Part shown: piece after piece, positions 24,919 through 34,624 of the stretch
Numbering within the stretch: the first letter of the stretch is position 1
How the letters are laid out: each line of letters starts with the position of its first letter
From: Gemmatimonadota bacterium
Lineage (GTDB): Bacteria; Gemmatimonadota; Gemmatimonadetes; Longimicrobiales; Gaopeijiaceae
Length of the DNA stretch: 64,000 nt
Assembly (NCBI GenBank): GCA_009838975.1
Contig: VXQO01000001.1
Span: 1-64,000, forward strand
Direction: 5' to 3'
Made by a program: the position numbers and the translations under genes
The notes under the pieces: model-generated
Seen by the model: the letters and a program-made list of their open reading frames with translations, nothing else
Database searches by the model: none
What the model was told of the DNA's origin: nothing

Positions 24919-26730
24919 GTGGTGAGCATCGGCAGAGTGTTGCTGTATCTTGCGGTGGCCGCGACGGGTACGGCGTGCGCGGACCTGGCGCTCGAGCCGG
25001 ATCAGGTCCCGGAGTCCCTGCGGATCTCTCCCGAGGACGCCCGCGTGAAGGTCGGGGATGCGGGGGAGTTCACCGCAACCGTCTTCGACGCGGACGGACA
25101 GGTCATTCCGGGACCTCCGTCGTGGGCGCCGGTCGATTGGGAAGTCTCCGACCCCTCGATGGTCGAGGTCGGCCCGGGCGGCGGTTTCACGGTGCTCGAC
25201 AACGGCGAGGCCAGGATCGGTGCCCGCACCGCCGGGCTGATCGCTCGCACCACGCTCCTGATCAGCCCGAGCCAGGTGCGGCTGTCGGCACCCGTCGTCT
25301 ACCTGAACCAGGTGGTTCAGAATCTCCAGGGCAATGTGCCGCTGATCGCGGGGCGCGACGCGCTGCTTAGGGTGTTTGTGACCGGTGACGAGGTGAGCTA
25401 CTACGAACCGCGGGCCTACGCCGAGTTCCTGCGCGACGGGCAGGTCGTCCACACGGCCGCGATGGAGGCACCGCATCTGATTCCCGACGCGGTTGACGAG
25501 AAGTGGCTCTTCCAGTCATTCAACGCCGCAATTCCCGGAGACGTGATCCAGCCCGGCGTCAGGATGTTCGTCGAAATGGATCCCGACGGGGCGGTTCCCC
25601 TGAGCCCCGGCAGCCAGCGCAGGGTTCCGGCGGAGGGAACTGTGGATCTCAACGTGATCGAGCTTCCCGTCCACCGGCAGACGCTGGTTCCCGTAATCGC
25701 CGCGACCGACCCCCGCGAGCAGATCCGCATCTGGGCGCAGGACCTGACCGCGGAGCACGAGTGGCTTCAGTTTGCGCGCACCGTGCTCCCGATCGGCGAG
25801 ATGCACCTGACGGTGCGCGAGCCGTTCTACACCTCGGTCGACTTGAACAGCTTCGACGGCTGGCTGCAGCTCATCAGCGACATCAGGGCATTGAGGAGAA
25901 TGGAGAATGGCACCGGGTACTACTACGGAGCCTTCCATCGCGCCAACCTCACGGGGATTCTCGGACTGGGCTACATCGGGTTTCCGGTCAGCATCGGGTT
26001 GAGTCAGGACGATACCTTCGCGCACGAAGTGGGACACAACATGAGTCTCCGCCACGCCCCTTGCGGCGGCGCGGGAGGACCGGACCCGAACTTCCCCTAC
26101 AGGGATGGCGGTACCGGAGTGTGGGGGTACGAACCGGTGTACGGGAGCATCGTCGACCCGGACCAGCATTGGGACCTGATGGGGTATTGTAACCCCGACT
26201 GGGTGAGCGACTACAGCTTCCTGCGGGCGCTGAACTGGCGCATCCGGACCGAGCGCGCGCGGGACGGCGGGGAGCCGGCGAGCGATCTCGAGCCGGCCAG
26301 GCAGACGCTCATGGTGCGCGGAAGAGCGGTCAGGGGCGAGCTCGTGCTCGAGCCCGCCTTCCTGGTGGAGACGCATCCGGTCCTGCCAACGGCGGGAGGC
26401 CCCTACCGCCTGGAGGGATTCGGTCCCGGCGGCCGCATCGTCTTCTCCTTCGACTTCACGCCGACGCCGCTGGAGTTCGGCGGCGGAGACTTCCTCTTCG
26501 CCGTGCCCTACGACGCGGCCGTGAACGGCGCGCTGGAACGGGTGGTCCTGTCGGGACCCGAGGGCGAGTTCGTGCTCGGTCCGTCGAGCACCAGCCCGAT
26601 GGCGATCATCATCAACCGCGACAACGGGCAGGTGAGGGCCATTTTGCGCAACTGGAACGGCGGCCTCAATCTTCTGGATGGAACCACGGAGATCATGGTC
26701 AGCGACGGTTTGCCCGACGGCGTGGGGTAG
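24919..26730 (+). CDS. Lipoprotein zinc metalloprotease with N-terminal Ig-like region
   Basis: A 603-residue protein. Signal and lipobox end in TGTAC (Cys ~19). Residues ~30-115 form an Ig-like segment (SLRISPEDARVKVGDAGEFTATV). The metalloprotease motif is HEVGHNMSLRH (HExxHxxxxxH), with a downstream DLMGYCNPDWVSDY Met-turn, as in metzincin-like or M66-type proteases. The start is the first of two tandem GTG codons, 8 bases after a perfect AAGGAGG. Gap to the methyltransferase is 4 bases. Likely anchored at the outer surface and cuts unknown proteins. Confidence 0.82.
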   Translation: MVSIGRVLLYLAVAATGTACADLALEPDQVPESLRISPEDARVKVGDAGEFTATVFDADGQVIPGPPSWAPVDWEVSDPSMVEVGPGGGFTVLDNGEARIGARTAGLIARTTLLISPSQVRLSAPVVYLNQVVQNLQGNVPLIAGRDALLRVFVTGDEVSYYEPRAYAEFLRDGQVVHTAAMEAPHLIPDAVDEKWLFQSFNAAIPGDVIQPGVRMFVEMDPDGAVPLSPGSQRRVPAEGTVDLNVIELPVHRQTLVPVIAATDPREQIRIWAQDLTAEHEWLQFARTVLPIGEMHLTVREPFYTSVDLNSFDGWLQLISDIRALRRMENGTGYYYGAFHRANLTGILGLGYIGFPVSIGLSQDDTFAHEVGHNMSLRHAPCGGAGGPDPNFPYRDGGTGVWGYEPVYGSIVDPDQHWDLMGYCNPDWVSDYSFLRALNWRIRTERARDGGEPASDLEPARQTLMVRGRAVRGELVLEPAFLVETHPVLPTAGGPYRLEGFGPGGRIVFSFDFTPTPLEFGGGDFLFAVPYDAAVNGALERVVLSGPEGEFVLGPSSTSPMAIIINRDNGQVRAILRNWNGGLNLLDGTTEIMVSDGLPDGVG

Positions 26731-26785
26731 CGCGCCGGCCGGACGCGGTAGCCCCGACGGCCAACCACCGGAAGTGAGGTTTGCC

Positions 26786-28072
26786 ATGTCCGGAGTCAGC
26801 AGCAGAGCACGTTTCGTGGCGACCGTTCTCGCCCCCTTCGCACTGGTTGTATCGGCGGGAGCCTGCGATGCGGGATCGGACGCGCCGGCGTCCAGCGCGG
26901 TCGCCTTCGAAGGCGCGCGGGTCATCGTGGGGGACGGCTCCGTGATCGAGGACGCCGTCTTCGTCGTGGACGGAGACGGCTTTGCGCAGGTGGGGGCGGC
27001 GGGCGAGGCGGAGATCCCCGAGGGTGCTGCCCGGGTGGATCTGAGCGGCAAGACCGTGATGCCGGCCATCGTGAACGCCCACTTCCACCTCAATCCCGAG
27101 CGCGAGGCGCGCACCGAGCAGCTGCAGCACTCGGCGTACTACGGGACCGCGCTCGCGGTGAGCCTGGGGCTGGACGAGGGTGAAGCCTCTTTCCAGATGC
27201 GCGACGAAGTGCTTGCCGACGGCGCGCGCTCGCAGACCGCGGGGCGCGGGATCACGTCTCCGGAGCCGGGCCGCAGCGAAGTGCCCCACTGGGTCACGAC
27301 CGAGGAGGAGGCGCGTGCGGCGGTGCGGGAGCTGGCTGCGCAGCAGGTGGACATCGTGAAGATCTGGGTGGACGACCGCGGCGGGCAGTACGAGAGGCTC
27401 TCGCCGGAGCTCTACGGCGCCGTCATCGACGAGGCGCACGCGCACGGCCTCCGCGTGACCGCCCACGTCTTCCGCCTGGAGGACGCGAAGGGACTGCTGC
27501 GGGCCGGGGTGGATGCCTTCGCACACGGCATCCGCGACATGGACATCGACGACGAGCTGGTCGAGCTGTGGCGCGAGCGCGCGCACGTCGTGCTGGTCCC
27601 CAACCTGCCCGGACCGGGCGTGGCCGAGACCTTCGACTGGCTGTCGGGGACGGTGTCCGCGGAGCGGATCGCCGAGATGAACGAGGGCTCGACCGACCGC
27701 CTCCAGGCGCAGGAGTTCTTCGGGATCCAGGCGCGCAACATGATGCGGCTGCACGGGGAGGGCTTCCCGGTCTCGTTCGGCACCGACGGCGGCTCGCCGT
27801 GGGCGGTCCACCAGGAACTCGCCGACATGGTGCGGGCCGGGATGTCGCCGGCCGACGTGATCGTGGCGGCGACGAGCACGTCGGCAGAGTTCGTGGGTGC
27901 CGGCGCCCTGGGCACGATCGCGGCCGGCAAGAGTGCCGACTTCATGGTGCTGGACGCGAACCCGCTGGACGACATCACCAACACGCGGGCGATCAGCGCG
28001 GTGTACCTGCGTGGGGTGGCGCTGGACCGGGAGGGGATGGGCGAACGCTTTCGGGCGGCGGACTCCGGATAA
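26786..28072 (+). CDS. Lipoprotein amidohydrolase-family metalloenzyme
   Basis: A 428-residue amidohydrolase. A lipobox-like SAGACDAG marks export. Metal ligands are visible: HFH in NAHFHLN, the carbamylated Lys in DIVKIWVDD, His in TAHVF, His in AHGIRD, and Asp in FGTDGGSP. The C-terminal SADFMVLDANPLDDITNTR closes the small beta-sandwich typical of imidazolonepropionase-like amidohydrolases. GAGG lies upstream of the ATG. Substrate unknown; prolidase-like activity on Xaa-Pro dipeptides is possible. It follows the metalloprotease by 55 bases. Confidence 0.85.
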   Translation: MSGVSSRARFVATVLAPFALVVSAGACDAGSDAPASSAVAFEGARVIVGDGSVIEDAVFVVDGDGFAQVGAAGEAEIPEGAARVDLSGKTVMPAIVNAHFHLNPEREARTEQLQHSAYYGTALAVSLGLDEGEASFQMRDEVLADGARSQTAGRGITSPEPGRSEVPHWVTTEEEARAAVRELAAQQVDIVKIWVDDRGGQYERLSPELYGAVIDEAHAHGLRVTAHVFRLEDAKGLLRAGVDAFAHGIRDMDIDDELVELWRERAHVVLVPNLPGPGVAETFDWLSGTVSAERIAEMNEGSTDRLQAQEFFGIQARNMMRLHGEGFPVSFGTDGGSPWAVHQELADMVRAGMSPADVIVAATSTSAEFVGAGALGTIAAGKSADFMVLDANPLDDITNTRAISAVYLRGVALDREGMGERFRAADSG

Positions 28073-28096
28073 ACTATAGTTGAACTTCCCCCAACT

Positions 28097-30445
28097 TCAG
28101 CCCCCCGGCCCCGTAATCCTGTACTCGCTCGGCGGCACCTCGCCGCGCAGGTGCTCGATGAAGTAGTCCCAGGTCCGGCGCACCACGTAGGGCTCGTTCG
28201 CGTAGCCGTGGTTGCGGTTGGGAAGGACGAACATGTCGAAGTCCTTGTTGTGGGCGATCAGTTCGTCGATCACGCGGACGGTCATGTTGGGGTGCACGTT
28301 GTCGTCCAGCGTTCCGTAGTGCAGCAGCAGCTTGCCCTTCAGGTTCGCGGCCAGGTTCTGATTGGCCTGGTTGTCGTAGTTGTCCGTGCCGTCTTCGTTC
28401 TCCACGAGCAGCCCCTGGTACTTCTCCGCCCAGGGGAAGTGATAGCCGCGGTTGTCGTGGTTGCCGGCGCCCGACACGGCCACCTTGAAGAAGTCGGGCC
28501 AGCGCAGGATCGCGTCGGTCGACGAGAAGCCGCCGCCGGAGTGGCCGAAGATGCCGACGCGGTCGAGGTCCATCTGGGGGTAGCGGCCGGCCAGCTCCTT
28601 GAGCGCCGAGATGTGATCGGGGATGCCGTTGTCGCCCATGTTCGCATAGTAGGCGTCGTGGAACGCCTTGGAGCGCAGCGGCGTGCCGAAGGCGTCGACC
28701 GCGAAGACGATGAAGCCGAGTTCGGCCAGCGCACGGCCGTTCCCGCGCCCGGCAGCCGAGAAGTCGTAGCGGGTGACGGCGCCGATCTGAGGACCGGGAT
28801 AGATGTAGTCGACGACCGGATAGCTTGCGGCGGGGTCGAAGTCGGAGGGGAACCAGAGCAGGCCATACACGCTGGTGGTGCCGTCGCGCCCCTTGGCCTC
28901 GAAGGGCACGGGCGGGATCCAGCCGGCCTCTTCGAGACGGGAGATGTCGGCGGTCTCGATGGTTTGCACGATCCGGCCGTCGCGCCCACGCACGACTGCC
29001 GTGGGCGCCATCCCGGGGGTCGAGTATTGGTCCACGAAGTAGCGGCCGCTGGGCGCGGGCGTGATCTGGTGCACCGCGTCCTCGGAGCTGAGCAGCTGCA
29101 GGCCGGATCCGTCCAGGCCGACGCGGTACAGGTGGAGGTGATAGGGATGGCGGCCCTCCTCGCGGCCCGCCGCCGTGAAGTACACAGTGCGCGAGGCCTC
29201 GTCCACCTGCAGGAGCTGCGCGACCAGCCAGGGGCCAGAAGTGACCCGGTTCTTGAGGTTCCCGTCGCCATCGTAGAGGTACAGGTGTCCGAAGCCGTCC
29301 CGCTCGGACCACCAGAGGAACTCGGAGCCGTTGCCGAGCACCTGCCAGGCGGGCGGGAACGAGGTGAAGTTGTTGAGTTCGACATAGGTCGGCCCGGTCT
29401 CTTCCAGCAGTTCGGTCGCGCTGCCGGTGGCGGCGTCCACGCGGAAGAGCCGGTAGCTCTTGAAGTCGCGGCTGCGGTGCGTGTAGAACACGTGGCTGCC
29501 GTCCGCGGTCCACTGGACATCGGCGAAGGCGGTGTCGCCGCGGGCGAAGTTGCCCGGCTGGGGCGGGATGTCGGCGCGGACCGACGTGCCGGCCTCCGCG
29601 TCGAGGATCCACAGCTCCGACGTGGGGACGATCGAGTCGCCCGGGAGCGCGTAGGCCCACGAGTGCAGAATCGGGCGCCCGTCGGCGGCTTCGAGCAGGT
29701 GAAAGCGCTCCACCTCGCGCTCGTCGTAGCGGTGGGTGGCGATGCGGCGTGAATCGGGGGACCACTGCATGAGTGGTGAGCGCTCGCGGTTGGCGCGGCG
29801 GCTGGTGATCTCCTGGCAGCAGCCTTCGGGGATCGCGCCGTAGCCGAAATCGGTCTCGCCGTCGTGGGTGAGCTGCGTTTCCGCTCCGCTGGCGGCATCG
29901 CGCACCCACAGGTTCTCGTCGCGGGCGAAGGCGATCCAGCGGCCGTCGGGTGAGGTGCGGTCCGCGTCGGAGGGGGCGGTGGCGTTGGTGGGCCCGGCGC
30001 AGGTGTACGCGCCGATGTCGCAGGTCCACTGCACGGAGTCGGCCACCTGGAAGCGGATGGCGGCGCCCCCGTTCACGAAGTCGAATTCATCGAAGGGGAG
30101 GGTGCGCCCTTCGTACGCCGTGTCGGCAGCGACCGAGAGCGCCGCGGCCAGGCGCACGTGGTCGAAGGCGGGCTGGCGGGTGGCGGCGGCGGGGTCGACC
30201 ACGACGAACTCGTGGCCGGACGAGGTGCGGCTGCGGAACCAGAAGCGGTCGCCGTCGAAGAACTCGGGCACGACCTGGTCGCCGGAGATCAGGTTGGCCG
30301 CGTTCCAGGGCAGGAACTGCTCGGCGCGGGCGTAGGCGCTTTCGGTGACCTGCTGGGCGGCGAGCTCCGGGGCCGTGGTGGCCGTGGGGGCCAGGAGGGC
30401 GAGCGCGGCCGTGATGTGCGGGAGTCTGTGAAGGAGCGTGGGCAT
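28097..30445 (-). CDS. S9-family dipeptidyl peptidase (DPP-IV-like)
   Basis: A 782-residue secreted serine peptidase. A signal peptide ends near ELAAQQ. An eight-bladed-propeller DPPIV N-terminal domain follows and then an alpha/beta hydrolase domain. The nucleophile is in GHSGGG, the acid Asp in HYGTLDDNVHP, and the His in NRNHGY. The ATG at 30445 was chosen because GAGG sits 5-6 bases upstream; an ATG 21 bases earlier is possible. It cleaves dipeptides from N-termini (family). It is divergent from a paralogue at 30587. Confidence 0.9.
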   Translation of the reverse strand: MPTLLHRLPHITAALALLAPTATTAPELAAQQVTESAYARAEQFLPWNAANLISGDQVVPEFFDGDRFWFRSRTSSGHEFVVVDPAAATRQPAFDHVRLAAALSVAADTAYEGRTLPFDEFDFVNGGAAIRFQVADSVQWTCDIGAYTCAGPTNATAPSDADRTSPDGRWIAFARDENLWVRDAASGAETQLTHDGETDFGYGAIPEGCCQEITSRRANRERSPLMQWSPDSRRIATHRYDEREVERFHLLEAADGRPILHSWAYALPGDSIVPTSELWILDAEAGTSVRADIPPQPGNFARGDTAFADVQWTADGSHVFYTHRSRDFKSYRLFRVDAATGSATELLEETGPTYVELNNFTSFPPAWQVLGNGSEFLWWSERDGFGHLYLYDGDGNLKNRVTSGPWLVAQLLQVDEASRTVYFTAAGREEGRHPYHLHLYRVGLDGSGLQLLSSEDAVHQITPAPSGRYFVDQYSTPGMAPTAVVRGRDGRIVQTIETADISRLEEAGWIPPVPFEAKGRDGTTSVYGLLWFPSDFDPAASYPVVDYIYPGPQIGAVTRYDFSAAGRGNGRALAELGFIVFAVDAFGTPLRSKAFHDAYYANMGDNGIPDHISALKELAGRYPQMDLDRVGIFGHSGGGFSSTDAILRWPDFFKVAVSGAGNHDNRGYHFPWAEKYQGLLVENEDGTDNYDNQANQNLAANLKGKLLLHYGTLDDNVHPNMTVRVIDELIAHNKDFDMFVLPNRNHGYANEPYVVRRTWDYFIEHLRGEVPPSEYRITGPGG

Positions 30446-30517
30446 TGTGACCTCGGTGGCTTTCATGCAGGCGCGAATGTGAAGGGGCGGTGGCTGGTTG
30501 GGCGACCACGCCGCCGA

Positions 30518-30523
30518 TATAGT
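30518..30523 (+). promoter_or_regulatory. Possible -10 box for the plus-strand S9 peptidase
   Basis: TATAGT in the 141-bp gap between the two divergent S9 genes. A TTG-containing hexamer lies upstream but at a short spacing, so support is limited. Confidence 0.25.
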
Positions 30524-30586
30524 GACTTCGGGCTGGTTCCCAAGCCAGTCCCTCCCTGCCGTTTGCAATCCACCTGGAGTCCGGTC

Positions 30587-32914
30587 ATGCGCCTCGCCGC
30601 CTGCTTCCTCACTCTTTTCAGCGTCCTCGCGCCGGTCACCGCCGCCGCCCAGGAGTCGCTCGACCCCGAGCGGGACGCGATGTACGCCCGCTACATGTCG
30701 ATCCCGAGCCTGATCGAGGGAGGGGTGATCTGTCCGGATGTCGGGCCCCTGGGAGGGGCCGCGTGCGCCGTCAACTGGATGGCCGACGGGCAGAGTTTCT
30801 GGTTCGCCGAGGGGCAGCCCGATCAGACGGTGATCCACCGGACGGATCCTGCGACCGGCACCACCGAACCGTTCTTCGACACCGAGCGGCTACGCGACGC
30901 GCTGACGCCGGTGCTGGGGCACGAACCGCCGTACCAGGGGCTGCCGTTCGACAGCTTCACGTTCGCCGGGGAGGGCGGCCAGGGCGAGGGCGAGCGCACG
31001 GTGCGCTTCACGGTCGAGGATCGCGGCTTCGAGCTGGACCTCGACGACTACTCTGTGAGCGCCCGGCCGCCCGCCGAGGCCGAGGCTGCGGCGCGTGCGG
31101 CTCCCCGGGTGGTGCGGGAGGGATTCACCAGCGGGGCGCCCGCGGTCATGGAGGTGCCCTCGCCGGACGGTCGCTGGCTGCTGACGGAGAAGGACCACGG
31201 CCTCTGGGTGCGTGCGACGTTCGACGGGCGCGAGCATCCGGTCGTGGAGGATGGCGAGGAGGGCTACGCGTGGAGCGTCGAGGGGGCAAGGTGGGCGCCG
31301 GATGGGGGCCGGGTCGTGGCCACGAAGGAGGACAGCCGCCACATGGAGCGGGTGCCGATCCTGCACTGGCTGAAGCAGACCGAGGAGGTCGAGTACGCGC
31401 CGTACGCGAAGGCGGGCAATCCGATGCCGCGCCAGGAATTGCACATCGTGGACGTCGTCGGGCGTCGGGCGGTCCAGGTCGATGTCGGCGAGGACGAGCA
31501 GATCCTGAATCCGGTCGGGTGGCTGCCGGACGGGTCCGAGTACCTCTTCCAGCGGATGTTCCGGAGCTACCAGACCCTGCACCTGGTCGCCGCCGATCCC
31601 GCCACGGGCGAGACGCGCGTCGTGCTGGAAGAGACTCAGCCCACCTTCATCAAGGGAATCGGAACGACGCCGTCGTGGCGCGCCCTGGCCCGCCCGCTCA
31701 CGGATGGCGAGCGGTTCCTCTGGATCAGTGAGCGCGACGGCTGGGACCATATCTACCTGTACGGCATGGACGGCGGGCTCATCCGCAGGCTCACCGCGGG
31801 CGAGTGGCCGGTGCTCGGGATCGTTCACGTCGACGAGGCCGCGGGTTTCGTCTATTTCAACGCTCATATGGAGGAGGAGAGGCCGTACGACACGCACCTC
31901 TACCGCGTCGCGCTCGACGGCGGCGACGTGATGCGCCTCACGGAGGGAGAGGGTCAGCACAGCGCCACGGTGTCACCCAGCGGCGCGTACATCGTCGACA
32001 CGCATTCGAGCACGAGCCGCCCGCCCCGCACCGACGTGCGCACGACCGACGGCGAATTCGTGTACACCGTGACCGAAGCCGACGTGAGCGCGCTGGACGA
32101 ACTCGGCTGGATCCCGCCCGAGGAGTTCGTCGTGAAGGCCGCCGACGGCGAGACCGACCTCCACGGGGTCATCTACAAGCCGCACGACTTCGACCCCGCG
32201 CGGAAGTACCCCGTCATCGACTACATCTACAACGGGCCCTTCATCAGCTGGGTCCCGAAGACGTTCACCGACGGGCGCGGCTTCAGCCAGGCGGCGTTGG
32301 CGCAATTGGGGTTCGTCGTGTTCATGGTCGACGGGCGCGGCACCAACGAGCGCGGCAAGGCCTTCCAGGACGTGGCCTACCGCAACTTCGGCCGCAACGA
32401 GATCCCGGACCACCGGGCCGCGATGGAGAACGCCGCCGCGACCCGGCCCTGGATGGACCTCGACCGCGTCGGCATCCACGGCGGTTCGTGGGGCGGCTAC
32501 ATGACAGTGCGCGCGCTCGTCCTCGAGCCCGACTTCTACGACGTCGGCGTGGCGGTGAACGGCGTCTTCGACATCCACGACCAGAACGCGTGGGCCATCG
32601 AGCCGTACATGGACCGTCCCTGGGAGAACCCCGAAGGCTACGAATACGGCTCGAGCCTGCGCCTGGCCGACCAGCTCCAGGCGAAGCTGCTGCTGATCCA
32701 CGGCACGAGCGACGTCAACGCCACCTTCTCGGCCACGATGAAGCTGGTCGAGGCGCTGATCCGGGCCGGGAAGCCGCATGATTTGATCGTCGTGCCCGAG
32801 CAGCCGCACTGGTTTACGGGGCAGAGCGCGGAGTTCACGGACGCGGCCCGGCGGCGGTACTTCCAGGAACACCTGCTGGGGATGACGGGGAGGGAGCGGG
32901 AGGTGGTGCCGTAG
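30587..32914 (+). CDS. S9-family dipeptidyl peptidase (DPP-IV-like), paralogue
   Basis: A 775-residue secreted S9 peptidase. The signal peptide is LAACFLTLFSVLAPVTAAAQ. The nucleophile is in HGGSWGGY, the Asp in HGTSDVNATF, and the His in EQPHWF. It is clearly paralogous to the gene on the other strand: both have a DELGWIPP- or EEAGWIPP-type start of the hydrolase domain. GGAG precedes the ATG by 8 bases. It probably feeds dipeptides to uptake systems outside the window. Confidence 0.9.
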   Translation: MRLAACFLTLFSVLAPVTAAAQESLDPERDAMYARYMSIPSLIEGGVICPDVGPLGGAACAVNWMADGQSFWFAEGQPDQTVIHRTDPATGTTEPFFDTERLRDALTPVLGHEPPYQGLPFDSFTFAGEGGQGEGERTVRFTVEDRGFELDLDDYSVSARPPAEAEAAARAAPRVVREGFTSGAPAVMEVPSPDGRWLLTEKDHGLWVRATFDGREHPVVEDGEEGYAWSVEGARWAPDGGRVVATKEDSRHMERVPILHWLKQTEEVEYAPYAKAGNPMPRQELHIVDVVGRRAVQVDVGEDEQILNPVGWLPDGSEYLFQRMFRSYQTLHLVAADPATGETRVVLEETQPTFIKGIGTTPSWRALARPLTDGERFLWISERDGWDHIYLYGMDGGLIRRLTAGEWPVLGIVHVDEAAGFVYFNAHMEEERPYDTHLYRVALDGGDVMRLTEGEGQHSATVSPSGAYIVDTHSSTSRPPRTDVRTTDGEFVYTVTEADVSALDELGWIPPEEFVVKAADGETDLHGVIYKPHDFDPARKYPVIDYIYNGPFISWVPKTFTDGRGFSQAALAQLGFVVFMVDGRGTNERGKAFQDVAYRNFGRNEIPDHRAAMENAAATRPWMDLDRVGIHGGSWGGYMTVRALVLEPDFYDVGVAVNGVFDIHDQNAWAIEPYMDRPWENPEGYEYGSSLRLADQLQAKLLLIHGTSDVNATFSATMKLVEALIRAGKPHDLIVVPEQPHWFTGQSAEFTDAARRRYFQEHLLGMTGREREVVP

Positions 32915-32984
32915 GCTGGTCGGTGATCGGGCGCGAGATTCTGCGAACGATGCCGTTGACAGGACGGCCCCGGCGGTCCTTGTC

Positions 32985-33765
32985 CAAAGATTCAAGGAAA
33001 ACTACAGACGTTCCGAGTTGGTTGGCCGCTACATATCGGCCCTGGCCAATTCTGCCGCCTTACACGACAAGCTACACGGCTACGTCCTGTGGGGGGTCAG
33101 GAACAGCACCCACGAAATGGTGGGAACCGACTTCCTACCCGGCGACAGCAAGAAGGGCAACGAACTCATCGAACCTTGGCTTGCACGGCTTCTGGACCCA
33201 CATGTCCGTTTTCAATTCGAGGAAACCAAGGTCGACGGATCGCGGATCGTACTACTCCAGGTCGAACGCGCGACGAGCCAGCCGGTGGCCTTCGAGCGGA
33301 CCGAGTTCATTCGCATTGGCAGCTCGACGCGCAAGCTGCGGGACTTTCCTGCCAAGCAAAGGCAGCTGTGGCAGATCTTCCTGGCTTTCCCGTTCGAAGA
33401 CGGCGTCGCGGCCGAGCATCTCACTGACCAGGACACTCTGCAGGCGCTCGACTACCCGGCGTACTTCCGTATTCGAAAGGCCTCCGGGATCCACGAGAGC
33501 TCTTCTGTTCGCCCACAAGCCACTCCGCGAAATGGACCGCCAGGAGCGCCTCCACGCCTGTTACATGCACGCCTGCCTCCGCTACGTGACCCAGCAGCCC
33601 ATGACGAACTCCTCTCTGCGGGAACGCTTCGGGATCGCCGACAAGAACGCTTCGACGGCGTCCCGCATTCTCGCCGATGCAGTGGAGGAAGGATTGATCG
33701 TGGTTGCGGACGCGGCAGCGGGGCTCCGCCTGCGGCGATACTGGCCGTTCTGGGCGCGGTCCTGA
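32985..33765 (+). pseudogene. Decayed Schlafen/AlbA_2-type ATP-binding protein gene
   Basis: Two pieces in different frames match one family as I know it. Bases ~32985-33487 encode an AlbA_2-like N-terminal domain (GRYISALANSAALHDKLHGY, LWGVRNSTHEMVG, VAFERTEFIRIGS). Bases 33487-33765 in another frame encode the family's C-terminal winged-helix end (RALLFAHKPLREMD, MTNSSLRERFGIADKN, RYWPFWA). The central ATPase-like region expected between them is missing, and the join is a frameshift. No good start codon exists for the first piece; the first in-frame candidate is a TTG at 33018. Likely a non-functional remnant with an internal deletion. Confidence 0.75.
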
Positions 33766-33953
33766 TACCTCCAATTCGGCTCCGCCGCAGGGAGTTTGTT
33801 TGATCGGCAACCCGCCGAATCGACAATAATTCTCATAAGTCGTTGGCGCACAACGAATTGTTTTCTTGACGGGCATTTGATCGATACTAAATCACTTGGT
33901 TTACTAAATCGAAGCCGCAGTGGCCGGCCATTCAACCAGAATCGCCGGGCGGT

Positions 33954-33970
33954 ACGTTTCAACTGAAACG
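33954..33970. repeat. Dispersed palindrome, site B
   Basis: ACGTTTCAACTGAAACG, one mismatch from site C. It overlaps the soxG stop codon (33959-33961), that is, the 3' end of the sox operon. Confidence 0.6.
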
Positions 33971-34624
33971 CTTCGCCTGCGAAAACGCCTGATTGAACAC
34001 CCTCTCCCCTCCCGCCCGCAGCCCCGCGATCGCCCGCGATTCCAGCGCCGCCTCGGCAAACGTCTCTCCATAGCCGCGCGCGAGCGTCATCACCACGAGG
34101 TCGGTCGCGAAGGTGACCACCTGGCAGGGGACGTGCAGGATAGGTCCCTGGGTGAGGAAGGGGGTGGTGCGGGCCGGGTCGAAGAGGTCGAGCGCGGTGA
34201 GGTGTTCCAGGACCTCCGGGACGCCCGCGCCCACGAACGCGAGCATGCAGTGGCCGTCGCCGGTGTCGGTGAAGCCGGGCTCGGGCGGTGTCGACGGCGG
34301 CGGCCCGTCGCCGAGGTGCCAGATCGCGACCTGGGTGCGGTTCATGCGGTTGATGACGAGGCGGCCGTGCACGCCTACCCCGCCGAAGCGCTCCGGAACG
34401 GGCAGTCCCATGGGCCGATGGGTCGCGACGCGGCTGTCCTGGTGATCCCAGCGCGGGCGGTGGGAGAGGTCGACGAGGAACGGGCCCGGGTGGTCGCCCT
34501 CGCCTTCGTAGCGCAGCACCACGGTCCAGCCGTCGCGCGATTCGGTGGCCGCGGGACGCGCGCCGAAGGACACCGGGGAGCGACGGAAGGCGGGCCGGAG
34601 CCGTGCGGTCGTCTCGGTCCTCAT
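33959..34624 (-). CDS. soxG: Sarcosine oxidase gamma subunit
   Basis: A 221-residue SoxG-like protein, the least conserved subunit of heterotetrameric sarcosine oxidase. It starts 4 bases into the end of soxA (overlap 34621-34624). FATDLVVMTLARGYGETFAEAALE near the C-terminus resembles the GcvT-like fold of SoxG. The stop overlaps a palindrome. Assignment depends partly on its place after soxBDA. Confidence 0.75.
   Translation of the reverse strand: MRTETTARLRPAFRRSPVSFGARPAATESRDGWTVVLRYEGEGDHPGPFLVDLSHRPRWDHQDSRVATHRPMGLPVPERFGGVGVHGRLVINRMNRTQVAIWHLGDGPPPSTPPEPGFTDTGDGHCMLAFVGAGVPEVLEHLTALDLFDPARTTPFLTQGPILHVPCQVVTFATDLVVMTLARGYGETFAEAALESRAIAGLRAGGERVFNQAFSQAKRFS

Noticed and set aside
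30158-30586. Upstream extension of the plus-strand S9 peptidase
   Set aside because: It overlaps the divergent peptidase gene; the signal peptide and ribosome site place the start at 30587.
33487-33803. C-terminal half of the 33018-33803 frame as real protein
   Set aside because: After 33487 this frame becomes Arg/Pro-rich while the conserved family sequence continues in the other frame.
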